Shown here piece by piece: positions 1 to 11,508 of a stretch of DNA of 64,000 nt (its first letter is position 1; each line of letters opens with the position of its first letter). Both the position numbers and the translations under genes were made by a program. The DNA comes from Brachycybe producta (Eukaryota > Arthropoda > Diplopoda > Playtdesmida > Andrognathidae): positions 772,501-836,500 of the forward strand of contig JAUPFP010000024.1 in assembly GCA_036925085.1 (NCBI GenBank), written 5' to 3'. The notes beneath the pieces are model-generated. The model was not told the origin of the DNA. It saw only the letters and a program-made list of their open reading frames with translations, and ran no database searches.

Positions 1-298
1 ACCACAGATGGACATTTGTTGTTGTTTTTTCCACCAACAAACAAAAACACACACGATTAACTTTTCATTTGAAGTAAAAAGCGGTCAAAGGATTTTCAAA
101 CATGTTTCATTTTTTTTTTCATTTCTAGTTTTTTTTTTAAAAAAATAAAAATTTTTTCAGATAAAATTCCTTCTTCTTTTTTTTTTCTTTTCTTAATATA
201 AAAAGCGGAAATTGACATGTCTCAAGTTTTCCAAGAGAGAAATCTCAAACTTCGGAAATGTCAATCTTTTGAAACTTAAGTTTTACTTGAATACAAAA

Positions 299-552
299 CA
301 AGAAAATTAAACAAAAAACATGTATTTTTGTGATATACTCGCTTTTATTATAAAAAAAGGTCTAATAAAAAGTAAGCAAAAACAAATGTAATCCTCCTCT
401 TGTGTTGTTGGTGTAGTGGTTGTGTCGGAGCCTGTGGTAATGTTGGTTATGGGTTCAATTCCCGTGCAGTTTTGGAACAGAATTTTCAAATATTTCAGAA
501 GGTGGCACATTGGACAAACAAAAACAAATTATGAAGTTAAATAAAAGCGAGT
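299..552 (+). mobile_element. tRNA-derived SINE-like repeat, family I copy 1
   Basis: A repeat shared with 10,589-10,818 and, for its 5' part, with 25,093-25,163. It carries a pol III A-box-like TGGTGTAGTGG at 409-419 and a B-box-like GGGTTCAATTCC at 451-462. Around the B box the bases ATGGG and CCCGT can pair as a T-arm stem. The outer part has inverted ends, ACTCGCTTTTA at 337-347 and TAAAAGCGAGT at 542-552, which is unusual for a SINE. tRNA origin follows from the two boxes and the T-arm; transcription is inference. Confidence 0.65.
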
Positions 553-581
553 AAAAAATTAAGAAAATTTCCAAAACTCAT

Positions 582-722
582 AAAAAAAAGCTTAATTCAA
601 ACGATATCAACATGAAAAATACCCTTAAGTGATTGAGTTTACCTTTCTAGTTTCTAAAACACTTTCAAGAAATAATGAGAGTTTGAGATAGAGAAATGTT
701 TACACTTGAAAAACCACCTTTT
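582..722 (+). mobile_element. Fold-back family J, copy 1 (right arm only)
   Basis: Matches the right arm of the abundant J family: AAGCTT/AAACGATATCAAC, then CCCTTAAGTGATTGAG, then CTTTCTAGTTTCTAAAACAC, then an AAAACCACCTT-like end. The complementary left arm is missing. J is recognised from about 15 partial or full copies in this window; no coding capacity is seen. Confidence 0.7.
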
Positions 723-727
723 AAATG

Positions 728-1036
728 TAATACCTAGTACCTACCTAACCTATACCTAATAAACGTGTTATACAGAGTCCCCCTGTGAAGGCAAACAAAC
801 AATATGTCAAATTCAATTTAATTCAGTTAATAATCTGAAATATATTGATTTAATACTTAAATATAATAAACTATTGACATTTTAATATTGATTTAGTGTT
901 TCAATTTTAAAATATTAATAATTAAAGTCAATTTTTATTTTGGTGTTCGTGTCCTTAACTGGATTCCGTATAATTCACCTATAAACACATTTAATTTGAA
1001 TTCATTTAACTCATGTGTTGTGTACAAGATATAAGG
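728..1036 (+). repeat. Dispersed repeat M, copy 1 (about 310 bp)
   Basis: Collinear over its length with 14,818-15,120 and 53,404-53,724. Shared landmarks are TAATACCTAGTAC, CAGAGNCCC..GTGAAGG, the AT-rich middle, TTAACTGG.TTCCGTATAATT and the end CATTTAACTCATGTGT. The ends are weakly inverted (CCTAGTACAC against GTGTACAGGG), so an old MITE is plausible, but no target duplication was found. Confidence 0.75.
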
Positions 1037-1050
1037 TTCCACTCTGTACA

Positions 1051-1471
1051 GATTAGAATAAAGCGGCCATCTTTGTTTGTCAGTTGACAACCTGATTATA
1101 ACATGGGGGCGAGCCCCAATGAGTGTGTTTGGAGGAGAGAAAAAAACATACTTTGTGTATGTTATTTCACATGTAAAACAACTTACAGACAAAATGAAGT
1201 GTTTTTTTTAGAAACTAGTAGAGTAAATCAATCAATCGATTTCTAGGTTTGTTATAATTAAGAATTTAACTTGAATTTAACTTGAATTAACAAATTGCTA
1301 TAAATAGTTTTATTTTTAAGAGTAATAACATGAAAAATGCTCTTATGTTAGTGGTTTACCCTTCTAGTTTCTGAAACACTTTAATTTCTTCTGTAAGTTA
1401 CTTTTACATGCAAAATAACATACAAAAGTTTAAATGTTGTCACGTGACAAACAAATATGGCCGCTTTATCT
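1051..1471. mobile_element. Inverted-repeat element N with a J-like core
   Basis: Left arm 1051-1091 (ATAAAGCGGCCATCTTTG and on to GTTGACAAC) is complementary to 1437-1471 (GTCACGTGACAAAC, ATGGCCGCTTTAT). Inner segments also pair: GTATGTTATTT near 1157 with AAATAACATAC near 1415. The centre holds the AGAAACTAG/CTAGTTTCT pair typical of family J, so N may be a J relative with a different outer terminus rather than a nest. Confidence 0.65.
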
Positions 1472-1496
1472 CTTATCTTTAACAACTGGAATTGGC

Positions 1497-1677
1497 CAGG
1501 CATCTGTAGACAGCGTCAGAATTTCTTTAGCTCCGCCCTTTTATGAGCGAACGACCAATTAGAAATAAAAAGAGCGGGGCATGTGACATCAGACCCAGTA
1601 ACAAACCAATTAGAAATTGATGACGCTCATAAAAGGGCGGAGCCAAAGACCTTTATGAAGCTGTCTACAGATGCCTG
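1497..1677. mobile_element. GC-rich MITE family A, copy 1 (variant ends)
   Basis: Terminal inverted repeat CAGGCATCTGTAGACAGC at 1497-1514 with its exact complement at 1660-1677. Inside are CTCCGCCCTTTTATGAG and its complement CTCATAAAAGGGCGGAG, two inverted CCAATTAGAAAT boxes, and a one-base variant of the CRE octamer (TGACATCA). It has the same internal plan as the other A copies but different outer ends; I could not define a target duplication. Confidence 0.8.
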
Positions 1678-1779
1678 TCTGAAATTGGTGCCTTCGATTC
1701 TAGTGCCATTGTAGGTGGCGTTGTTGTATTTTCTTAGGGCTATTTGTGAACATACTGTATGCGTGTTGGGGGATTAGAT

Positions 1780-1797
1780 GGGGGGGGGGGGGGGGGG
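1780..1797 (+). repeat. Poly-G run (18 G)
   Basis: An uninterrupted run of 18 G, followed by TGGGCGG. It is the longest of eleven G or C runs of at least 10 in this AT-rich window. Confidence 0.95.
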
Positions 1798-1802
1798 TGG
1801 GC

Positions 1803-3180
1803 GGTGATAATGGATTTCAGTTTCATCATAATGAGGTGAAAATGATTCTCACTAAAGAGGAGGAGGAGGGTTCACACTTTTATGTTTTTTAAGTACAAAA
1901 ATTAAGGTTTTTCGTTTTTCCTCCCTTTATAATGATGCCTAAAAGAAAAGGGTTAAAAGTTTTTTTTTAAAAAAAAAAAGAGCTTCACAATGAGGAGGAA
2001 TTGGGGAGAAGAAGTTTGTGAAAAATAATAAAATAAAAAGAGCCAGAGGAGGAGGAGGAGGAGGAGTGATTGCAATTAATTTCGTATTTGATCCCACAAT
2101 TGAGTTTTTTTTATTCCTTCATTATTTTAAAAAAAGTGTTAGACGTTTTTTTAGACATATATATTAGTAGTATTGGTCAATTGGCGAATGAGGATTCAGT
2201 GGGGTTTTTTATATATATTTTAAAGGGGATAATGCTGATGATTAATTGAAATTGGCATCCCCCCCCCTTAAATTCGCAAAATACGCCCCCTTTTTTATTT
2301 TGAGATAATTTCATTTAATTGTTACACGTAGAGAGAGTGACTTGTATTTGGTCACATTGTATCAAACTGACTCATTCATTAAAATTGAATGAACATTAAA
2401 GTGTGTGGAACCTCTTTTAATTGATATTAACTTTGTTCGTTAAAGAGTTTAATATTAAGGATTTTTCATGTAAACGAGGGGTTCACATATAAAGGGACCA
2501 GACATAAAAAAGGGTTCCAATTAGGAGGGAGGGTTTAAGGGTTTTTTTTTTTCTATCATTAAAAAAAATGAAAAGTAGGGTTTTTATCAAAGAAATGAAA
2601 TTCTAACAAGGTTTAATGATTAATCGCCGTTTGATTACGAGGTTCGAACCCAATGTGTCCAAAGTTTTATCAAAAAAAAAAATCCCTCACCCTGTTTGAG
2701 AAACCTTATATTAAGTGGTTCCCCCCCTCTCCCTAAGGCTAAAATATTAAGTTTCCTTTAAAAAAAAAAGGAGGAACTATTTTTCATGATCCTTAAGGAT
2801 CACCCTTAATCTCTCTTTGATATCTTGAATTCATGATGATGATGATGATGATGATGATTGTCTATTATTAAACATAATCTATATTTCATTTATTTACAAA
2901 ATTCTCTTATTTTTTTTCATATCTACAAAATTAATTTTAAAAAACCTAAAATTTTGTTACTTAAATGGATTTAATTTGAATTTAGAAAATTTAATATTAA
3001 TACTGGAAATGACCCCAATTTGTATTTTAATGTTGGATTAATTTGGAGACATTTATGAATAATTGGGGGTGTGAATTTTGGAGGCTCTTTCAAAATAAAC
3101 TTCTCAAATTACGAACGAAATTTGAGGAGAATGAAATGGAAAAATAAAAAAGTGTTTTAGAGGCGGTTAAAGTGGGTTAA
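1803..3180. other. No gene seen; AT-rich with purine tracts
   Basis: No frame, splice pattern or dispersed family recognised. It holds GAG repeats at 2046-2067, a GAT repeat at 2832-2858 and many A, T, G and C homopolymers, including a C run near 2260. Confidence 0.6.
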
Positions 3181-3964
3181 GGGGGGGGGGGGCGCTGTGA
3201 TCGTAATCAAATTGAGGGTTGTTGGTGAAAAAGACCCGCATAAATACAACCAACCCATGATCCGTTAGTAATTTGTCGTCGTTCTCGCATTTTTTTTTTC
3301 TTCTTCTTCTTCACAAGTGGTTTAGTTTTTTTTTTAGTCTCACTAGGTGGCGTTTTGTCCCTCAATTAACTTTTTTTTTATTGTGAGATACAGGAGTAGA
3401 GAGGGGGGAGGGGAATAAGTTTTCAATTTTTTTTTTTTTGTATTGTATCATCCAATCGATATCTATTCAATTAGTTTCAATTTTGAGGGGTTTTTTTGTA
3501 TGAGATTTTTTTGTTTGTTTGTTAATTTTGAAAGAGGTGCTGGATAATTATTTTTCAATTGGTTCCTCCTCCTCCTCCTCCTCCTCCTTGAAGTTTTCAA
3601 GTTCATCATCTCTTCCCCTTGGAGGATGGCAATCACTGCAAGCACTTGTGGCACCATTTTTTATCAAAGAATTATTTTTTTTTCTTCTGAAACTAAATTT
3701 GTTTGAATTTGGTGGGGGGAAGTCCTTTGAAAGTTGTCCAACTGTCGCCATTTTTTGTTCTATTTTTTATTGTTTAGAAAGAAAGAGAGAGAGAGAGAGA
3801 GAAAGTTAGATAGTGAGAATGAGTGACAGGGTGATAGAGAGAATGAGAGAGATAATTTATTCACGAATGTAACTCACTTGGTTTTTTTTTACCCACTTGA
3901 CTTTTTCTTTGTTCATTCCTCGTTTTCGTACTCATTTTATCTACGATTTGTATTATTTTCTAAC

Positions 3965-4000
<36 letters not shown>
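3181..4000. repeat. Simple-repeat block: poly-G, CTC and GA tracts
   Basis: Twelve G at 3181-3192, a CTC repeat at about 3564-3588, GA repeats at about 3778-3803 and 3967-4000. Short frames over this block encode serine, arginine or glutamate runs that come from the repeats, so they are not taken as genes. CACTAGGTGGCG near 3341-3352 resembles a CTCF core but misses the full consensus. Confidence 0.8.
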
Positions 4001-4004
<4 letters not shown>

Positions 4005-4796
4005 TATTTGTCTCTTTTTTGTTGCTAAGTTTTAAGCAACTAAAACTGAAAATGTCATTCTAGTTTCTTATATATTTTTTTGTATCATAATGATGTTACC
4101 AAGCAACCAGAGCATTTTTTCGTTTGCCATTTACTGAATTGATCATATGGTTGAATATGAAATGGAAAAGAGGATAGAAAGAGCAGCGGATAAATATATT
4201 CAGTTGTTATGTTTCTTTTTCTATTGTAATATTCGTTATATATTTCTACTTTTTGTTTACTTGATGTTACTTTATGAAGAAAATACATATATATTTATTG
4301 AGGGGGGGGTGGAGGGGTTGCCTTTATTTCAATTGTACTTTTTCTGAAGAAGTTTTAAAGGGAAGAGGAGGAGAAGAGCTTCATCTCTCCCCCTTCCTCC
4401 CCTCTCTCTTCCCATTGTTTTTCGCCGTCTTTTTTCTAGGGAGAATATACGGAATCCATTCGGTTGGAAGGACTGAGAAAGTAAATTATATAACGAACGA
4501 CATTCGGAAGTTTAGAACAATCATAATACCCATCCATATAAGCAGAACGATCTGTTGCAGAAAAATAATAGAATGATAGAATGATATAGAGAGAGAGAAA
4601 TAACATAAGAGAGATATATAGATAGATGGAAAGGAGGAGGAGTAAGAGAGAGAGAAATGGATGTTGAATTCAATGGATCCTCGCTGACGTTTTGTGTGGG
4701 TTGGATGGTTATGTTTGATAGACAGATAGATCTTGATGTTAGGAAGTTAAAGGAGGGTGGTTGGGTGATTTCTAAGGGGGTGGGTGATGTCTAAGG

Positions 4797-4822
4797 ATGG
4801 GGTGGGGGGTGGGGTGGGGGGA
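4797..4822 (+). other. G-quadruplex-type run
   Basis: Four G tracts of at least four G separated by single T residues, preceded by further GGG tracts from about 4752. This matches the usual intramolecular G-quadruplex pattern. Formation in vivo is inference. Confidence 0.75.
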
Positions 4823-4964
4823 GTGATATATACCGAACAACCACACCATTAGTCACATTCTATTAGTAGTCTTTGACAGGTCCAAACGCAGGAACAAGTT
4901 GTCTTCCTATCTATCTCACTGTTAATTCGCTCTCTCTATCATTTTCGGCTTCCATCGTTCCTAT

Positions 4965-5119
4965 CTTTCTCTCTCTCTCTCTCTCTCTCGTGTACATATT
5001 TATATATATGTCAATTATATATGCCTTCTACATTACTATATAATACAGAACTATAGAAGCAAAAGCTGAAAATAAAAGATAACTATACACAGACAGAAAG
5101 AGAGAGAGAGAGAGAGAGA
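4965..5119. repeat. CT tract and facing GA tract
   Basis: A CT repeat ending at 4989 and a GA repeat at 5098-5119, about 110 bases apart and mutually complementary, so the single strand could fold back. No gene lies between them. Confidence 0.8.
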
Positions 5120-5274
5120 CAGAAAGGAGGGACCTTTACCATTATTGCACATTTCGGCTCAATGAGCAGCAATTCTAGTAAAAAAAAAGTCACCAAAAAC
5201 TACTCTGAAAAGAAAAATAAGAAGAAAAAAAAAACTAGAAGAAAATGGCAGTATGTGAATGGCAGTAAATGCCA

Positions 5275-5765
5275 GCTTCACACGGACCACTTTGTGCCGA
5301 CATAAAGTAACACCACATACACTGTAGTACGTGGTTATTTTGGCTCACTTTTACACTGACCAACCACCATTAAGGGCAATCTACTGATATATGATCTTCA
5401 TCAGAATCATCGCCATTGACCGTCGTCACTCAAGTGCGAACTGGAACACTCTTCGCCACTGTGGAGAGACAGAAACCACAAAAGAAAACAGGGATGTGAT
5501 CATCCTGTGTGTATGGTCAGCTAGTAACGACTACTTTATGTGTCACCACGGAAGTAGTGCCACTTAGTGGTTGATGCGGTTTGCTTTCTTCCACACGCGG
5601 AGTACCATTGAAAACAATGGAATGCTGTCAGTGCGTTCCACTGGTGTGAAGTTTGATCACCAGTGTCAAACAAGTGGTGTTTGCCATTTCTTCGCCACTA
5701 TGTAGCATGTAGCACACAAAACAACTACTTTTATTGTAGCGACACAATGTGGTCCCGTGTGAAGC
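5275..5765. mobile_element. MITE F (about 490 bp, inverted ends)
   Basis: Left end GCTTCACACGGACCAC continuing to TGTGCCGAC pairs with the right end CGACACAATGTGGTCCCG and GTGTGAAGC, with one gap. The inside holds several further short complementary words built on CCACTG/CAGTGG. Only one copy is in the window and no clear target duplication is visible, so the superfamily is open. Confidence 0.7.
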
Positions 5766-6724
5766 GGGGGGGAGGGGGGGTCAAAGAAGGGATGACTTTC
5801 TTAGGAGGGATGAAAGGAGGAGGAGGAGGTTTCATCCCAACCAATGAATGTAGAGGAATGTGATTCATTCATTCCACTACTACTTTATATGGTGTGTGAC
5901 TCACTCTCTCTCTCTCTCCCTCTTTTAAAATCCTTGTTTTATCTATGGGATTTTTTTTGCATATTGTTGTTTCATATGTTAGGTTTATTAGAAAATGCAA
6001 AGAAATTTGTGTCATTTCTTTCTTTCTCAATGTGTTTATAGAAATATATATAGAAAATAAAGCACATTGTGTAATAAAAATTGGTGGTTGTTTCGAGTTT
6101 CCTGTTTTTTCTATTCAATAGAAAAATCCCCTTTTATTCATTCACTGAATGAAGAGAGAGATATGTATTTTTCACTCTTCTCTATTTTCTGGATAATGTA
6201 TTAAGTTCTCCCATGTGTTGTTGTTGCAACTTTGCTGTTGTGTGCATTGTTTTCAAAATGTCATCATATTTTGTTGTTGCATTTTGTATTTTAGGCTGTT
6301 TTTCTTGTGGATGGTTGGATGCTTTTTCTATTTTCAAATGTCATTTCTTCCATTGTATTTAAAAGGTGGTTTCGTCTACTTTATTATTATTACTAGTGGG
6401 GTAACCCGTCATAAATGACGGGAGTAAAATTCACAGGCAATTTTGCGCATGCGCGTCGTTTTTTCCTTTTTTTACGCCTTTCATTTCAATTTCAGTTTCC
6501 CCACTTCCATTTTCCCCTCCCGCCTCCCACTTTTCTCTCTCTCTCCCCTTCTACACTTTCCAACCTTTTCCCCCTCACCCCCTCCCACTTTTCTCTCTCT
6601 TCCCCCCCCCTTCTACACTTTCCAAAGGAAGAGTTCAACATATAGTTGACCTTAAGAAAAAAAAAACGGTTCATTTATTCAAATTTATATAAATTCCGAC
6701 GTGCTTCGATGGTTTTTGTTACTC

Positions 6725-6755
<31 letters not shown>

Positions 6756-7109
6756 CTGGGATATTATATATATAATTATATATATAATGTTTGTAGCTTT
6801 TCTTCTTCTTAGCTTTCTTCTTATTTGTTCCATTTCAATTTACTCTGTGGTTGGTTTTTTCTAGTTTGTTTGTTGAAATTTTCACCATTTCAGAATATTT
6901 CCTCGGTTTTATCTACTTTTTTTTTTTCTTCTTCTTCTTCTGATCCCAATAGAATTGGTTTTTGGATGAAATTGGGGGATTGATAATGTTGATTGGAGTC
7001 AGTTTATTTGTTAGTTCTTTTGTGTGTGTGTGCAATTTTCACTCTCTCTCTCTCTCTCACTCTTTCCTACTGAATATACAGAGTGTGCTTCAAAAATCTG
7101 TTAACACGA
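5766..7109. other. No gene seen; simple repeats only
   Basis: G-rich and GGA-rich stretch at 5765-5830, pyrimidine-rich 6480-6640 with a CTCTCCCCT-type sequence repeated twice, CA repeat at 6724-6752, and CT at 7040-7060. Frames here are low-complexity shadows. Confidence 0.6.
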
Positions 7110-7443
7110 TTTTTGTGAACAGCTTGATTTTGGAACACTCTTGATTACTCTTGTCGTTCAGAAGAGCAAAATGAAGAGAAACTTGAGTTGTGTTTTACAA
7201 AAACAAAAAACTAGAAGAGTAGCTCCTCAATCACTTAAGGACCCATTTTCATGTCTTTTCAAATTGTTCTATAAAAAATTTATCTTGAAAAGAATATCAA
7301 CATGAAATTACTATTCAGTGATTGTGTGAGCTACCTTTCTAGTTTCTAAAGCACACTCAAGGTTCGCTTCATTTTTGCTCTCCTGAAAGACAAGAGATTA
7401 ACCAAAGTTCGATAGACTTCCGTTTACACCTTTAAAACCACCT
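7110..7443. mobile_element. Fold-back family J, copy 2 (both arms)
   Basis: Left arm runs ACACTCTTGATTACTCTTG, GTTCAGAAGAGCAAAATG, GAAACTTGAG, AAAACTAGAAGAGTAGCTC, AATCACTTAAGG. The right arm has the complementary words in reverse order and ends TTTAAAACCACCT. A full-length J is about 330 bp and folds nearly end to end. Non-coding. Confidence 0.8.
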
Positions 7444-7675
7444 GAGTAGTTTTTCGGTCTTGAGTTCTAATACCACTTGAAATGTGTCTTTCGGACTCTG
7501 GTGTGTGACCAGTTGAAGAAGATTTCAAGACACAATTGTCTAGACCAATGATGAAGGACCCACACACCAACAAGTGGAGGCAGCGTTTCAAAGCTTATGT
7601 TATGAATATTTTCGCCGGTTTTTCTATTACAAATAATATTATACCTTATTTTATTTTGAATCATCCTGCGTTTTT

Positions 7676-7738
<63 letters not shown>
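7676..7738 (+). repeat. GA microsatellite (about 63 bp)
   Basis: Nearly pure GA dinucleotide tract with two A insertions near the end. Confidence 0.95.
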
Positions 7739-7739
<1 letters not shown>

Positions 7740-8346
7740 ATTGGGTCTTATTTCTACATATAACCAAGGATTTAGGGGAAAAGGGGGAGGGGCCTCCTTT
7801 TTTTTCCTTCTTTAAAAATGCATCACAATTGCATGTGTGATTGGAAATATATATTATTTTTCGACATCATTAGTTTTTCAAAATCGCAGTTAACTAGACA
7901 TTGAAAAAAAAAAGCCGTCGGGAGGCCATTGACGTCAGCAAGTGGATGAAATTTATGTATCAATGGGTATATTTATTACATTATATGTTATACAATTCAT
8001 ATCATATAGAAAAATATAAATGAAATCCATTGGATTACATATTTTACATTATAATGTAGACATTTTTAGAAATATTTCAAAACGGAAAATAGGATTTATT
8101 TATATTCGACTGATTTGAATATATATATTTATAATAATAGACCACACACACAAAAAAAACAAAAGCTTAAAAAGTAATCTTGAAGCTTTATTTATAGTTT
8201 GTCCATTTTTTGTTTGGTTAAATTTACTGTCATTTTATAATAATAATAATAATATATTGAAGTTTTGATTAAGTTTTTTTTGTTAGAAACATTTCATTGG
8301 CTTAAGATGGCGCCATGAATACGTCGTCATGTATTTTTGCGCCACA

Positions 8347-8640
8347 TGCAGGGGCGTAGACAGGCATTTAAAAATCGGGACGAACATACGTTGGCTCCGC
8401 CCTTTTTATGAAGACCGGCAACTTCTAATTGGTTTGTTGTGTTAAGGGCGGAGAGCATGTGACGTCAGACTACATAACCAACCAATTAGAAGTTGCCGGT
8501 CGTCATAAAAAGAACGGAGCCAACTTCTGTTCGTGGGGCGTAGCTAGGGACCCATAGCTCCAGCAACTGCGGGAAGAAGTGCGAAAGAGGTTTGGTGGGC
8601 GCATTTTTGGGGCGCATGACCACATGATGACGTTAATTTT
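8347..8640. mobile_element. hAT-like host fragment interrupted by A2
   Basis: Joining the sequence either side of A2 gives a start CAGGGGCGTAGCTAGGG. CAGGGGCG-type starts are common on hAT elements. The rest (CCATAGCTCCAG... GGGGCGCATGAC) is GC-richer than its surroundings; no second end was found, so it is a fragment or an unrelated repeat. Confidence 0.4.
8360..8535. mobile_element. MITE family A, copy 2 (right end short, TSD intact)
   Basis: Starts ACAGGCATTTAAAAATCGGG and carries the internal GGCTCCGCCC, inverted CCAATTAGAAGTTG boxes and TGACGTCA at 8460-8467. GGGGCGTAG occurs at 8351-8359 and again at 8535-8543, directly flanking the element (8-9 bp duplication). The right terminus lacks the last 20 or so bases seen in copies at 15,938 and 18,704, yet the duplication abuts it. 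Confidence 0.85.
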
Positions 8641-9088
8641 TTTTTTTTTTTTTTCAACAACTACATTTAATTATTTTGTCTTTTTTTATGTGAAATTGTA
8701 GTTTTATTTGATTAGATTGTGTAATTAGTTGCATTTCAATGTGGATCTTCGTCATCCAGATGAGATGAGGCAACAATACATGTGTTTATTATAGTATTGA
8801 ATGACGGGAAGGTCAACGTCCTCTGATCTCATTTGAAAACAGATTAATGTCCATCAAAAAACTAGCTCAAACACCGTTAAGTACTTTAAGAAAACAACTG
8901 ATGTCCATTAACAGCTGATGTCGATTCATTCATTGGTTTCAAGAAACTTCAATATTACGTGATTCCAATTGATTTCATATCGAAGTTTTTGTTTATTTTT
9001 ATTACAAATGGATTTTCTTTAATTTTGTTTGTTGATTTTTAATGAAGAAATTTATTCTAATTAAAAAAAAATTGCATCGTTGTTTTGC

Positions 9089-9333
9089 GGTGGAAACCGT
9101 TTCACAACGAAAACGGTTAACACGAAATATATTTATTTTTATTATGCGATTATTCTCTAAGACACTTAAGACACACTTTGTAAGGAATTTAACAGAAGCG
9201 CCATAATATTACGTTTCAGTGCAAAATATTCTGATTTTAATTTCTGCTGATTTTTCAAATTATATGTGATTCTTTCCTAACAAGAACCAAATATTCTGTT
9301 CTCTTCCGTTTCGTGTTAAACGGTTTCCAATGT
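9089..9333. mobile_element. Inverted-repeat element AC, copy 1
   Basis: GGTGGAAACCG, then AACGGTTAACACGAAAT at the left, pair with TTTCGTGTTAAACGGTTTCC at the right end. The left arm has a short insertion. A second, much interrupted copy starts near 53,300, which supports a dispersed element. Confidence 0.65.
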
Positions 9334-10588
9334 AAATGAGAAATGTTTCTTGTTTTTTCTTGGGTTTCCTCGTAAATTCTTGTAGTAATTCTATGATCAT
9401 GACGTTTGTTTACATAAACCCGGAAGACGACGAGAGAAAGAGAGAAAAAGAAAGGCTTATTTAAAGTGCTAAACGTTGCTTTTAATGTAAACCATAAACG
9501 CGACAGGTGTGCTATTTCTCTCTCCCCCCCAACTGAAAGGAGGAGTCGAGGGAGAAAGTGAGAAAATCTCTTTCTCCATGTAGAGTCAATTGAAAAAGGC
9601 TTACACGTCCCCCTCCTTATACATCATAAAATGTATAAGGGTAGGTAGCCCCCTCTACTGTACATATAATAAGCCAGTTTGCGTCGTTTCTCTCCTTAAT
9701 AATAACAACACACAAACTCCTTGTATTCTTCTTCTGTATTTTGCAAGAAAAAGATTTCATTTTACCGGTTTTTTTTTTTCTTCTACAAAATAACAAAAAA
9801 AAAAACGAAAAGTGGAAAGGGATTTTGTGTGGATTTTCTGCTATCAAAAAAAAATATCGTCTTTATATATAGAAGAAGGTTAATGGAGTAGAGAAGTTAG
9901 AATTGAACAGAATTTATACTGGAGGCCCTCCCACTCTCTAAAAAAAACCCCTCACTCCACATAGAAATAGAATAAAAGCATTGTTATCTCTTATCATAGA
10001 AATGGTGGATTTTTCACCAAATAGATCTTACTAGAAGGTCAAAGTATCAAATTGCATTCTGTTGTTGTATAACTGAAATAAAGGTTGGAAATTTGAAGAA
10101 CACCCTGTAATATTTTTTTCTCTTATATATTGTCATTTTACTAGACTAGAATGGTTTTTTTTTCTAGGTTGTAGAGATTCTATCATAAATAGATATTTTT
10201 TTTAAATGTGGAATCAATTTAAGAGTTTATTATTAACAGGTAACTTCGCTATAAACATTTTGCTAGAATCTTCGGGAAGAGAGAATTCATTCCAAAATAA
10301 GGATTGTCGCGTGACGACAAAATGTCATATCTAGGGTCGTAATCGCGTAACGGTTGTCACAAAAGCTGGTTATTATTATAAATACCTGTAATATGTATCA
10401 CATATATCTTTATGATAATCTAATGTAATAACAAGTGGTGTTTCTCAAGGTGTAGCCTACTCGGTTCCCCCCTTCTTTCTTGCCTTGGAGCCTTGGAGCC
10501 TTCCCCCCTTCTTTCTTTTTAGAATATTAGCATATTATTCAGTCTATTTGCTGATTGGTAATGATGCTGTTAAATATAAATTAAAAAT
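9334..10588. other. No gene seen
   Basis: AT-rich, with homopolymers and a short tandem of GCCTTGGA at about 10,484-10,502. No dispersed family or coding signal recognised. Confidence 0.5.
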
Positions 10589-10818
10589 CAAGAAAATTAA
10601 ACAAAAAAACATGTTTTTTGTGTAAAAAAGGACCTAAAAAGTAAGCAAAAACAAGATGTAACCGAGACTAGTGTTGTTGGTGTAGTGGTTAGTGTTTCAA
10701 CCCTTGGAGCCTTTGGTAATGTTGGTCATGGGTTCAATCCCCATGTAATGGGAATTATATTTTCAAATATTTCAGAAGGTGGCACATTGGACAAACAAAT
10801 TATGAATTAAAAGCGAGT
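10589..10818 (+). mobile_element. tRNA-derived SINE-like repeat, family I copy 2
   Basis: Same order as copy 1: AAGAAAATTAAAC, the GTAAGCAAAAACAA segment, A box TGGTGTAGTGG at 10,678-10,688, B box GGGTTCAATCCC at 10,730-10,741, then CAGAAGGTGGCACATTGGAC and AAAAGCGAGT. Here the T-arm stem is ATGGG/CCCAT. The left inverted end is absent in this copy. Confidence 0.7.
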
Positions 10819-11047
10819 TTAAATTTTAACTGTGTGTGACCATAAGTTAGTGTGAACGTCGAACTATCAAAATAACATTTCATTTCAATTGATAATTTCA
10901 AGTACGACATTTGACCACGGTCACCCGGACCCCCCTGCCTTGACTGTATATAGTGTGAATCGACCCCCTTACTTTAATTACAGAGAACAGAAAAAGGTGC
11001 ACAATGATGTCATTAATATTTGACTTTTACATAAAGAGAGAAATGTG

Positions 11048-11061
11048 CCAGTAGATGGCGC
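11048..11061 (+). promoter_or_regulatory. CTCF-like motif
   Basis: CCAGTAGATGGCGC fits the core CTCF consensus CCASYAGRKGGCRS at all 14 positions. CTCF is a zinc-finger insulator and loop protein of bilaterian animals. Whether the site is bound cannot be told from sequence. Confidence 0.5.
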
Positions 11062-11399
11062 TTCAACATTAATATTAGTTATTTAGCATGAAAGAAACGG
11101 ATGTCATTTTAAGACGTAACTTTTGTTTTTTGTTAGTCAGTATTTTGAATGAAGTTTTTTTTTTTAAGTCTTTTTTGCTTTTCATATCTGATTTTGTTGA
11201 ATTTTTGATAAAAGACACAAAATAAGATATTTATTTGATACTTGATGTATTTTTTGATAACATATCAATATTATATAAAATATAGAAGAAGTGGATTCAC
11301 ATCCAATCACGTGTTTGTATTTCTAGAAACTAGAAAGAAAAAAAAAAAGTCCACATGGAGTTGGCTTTTTTTTTGTTCTTTTCATTGTATTGCTCTTAA

Positions 11400-11508
11400 T
11401 GCAACTTGTTTAATATTTCACCATAGAAATCAGCTATTTTTAGCCTCTTCCTCCAACCAACCAGTCCATCTCGTTTTAGCCCTTGTTGCAACTTGTTTAA
11501 TATTTCAC
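11400..11508 (+). repeat. Pair of 22-bp direct repeats
   Basis: A 22-bp word containing GCAACTTGTTTAATATTTCA occurs at 11,400-11,421 and 11,487-11,508, identical, 87 bases apart. It could be a local duplication or a long target duplication around an 65-bp insert. Confidence 0.85.

Noticed and set aside
409..470. A genuine tRNA gene
   Set aside because: A and B boxes are present but no complete cloverleaf or acceptor stem; the copy at 10,678 shows it is a dispersed repeat.
2641..2700. CRISPR-like or phage-like repeats
   Set aside because: Spacing and spacer structure absent; all repeated words belong to dispersed eukaryotic elements or microsatellites.
8452..8543. GGGGCGTAG repeat as a chance match
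   Set aside because: I considered chance, but the same arrangement (8-9 bp repeat directly flanking A) holds for three other copies, so I kept it as a target duplication.
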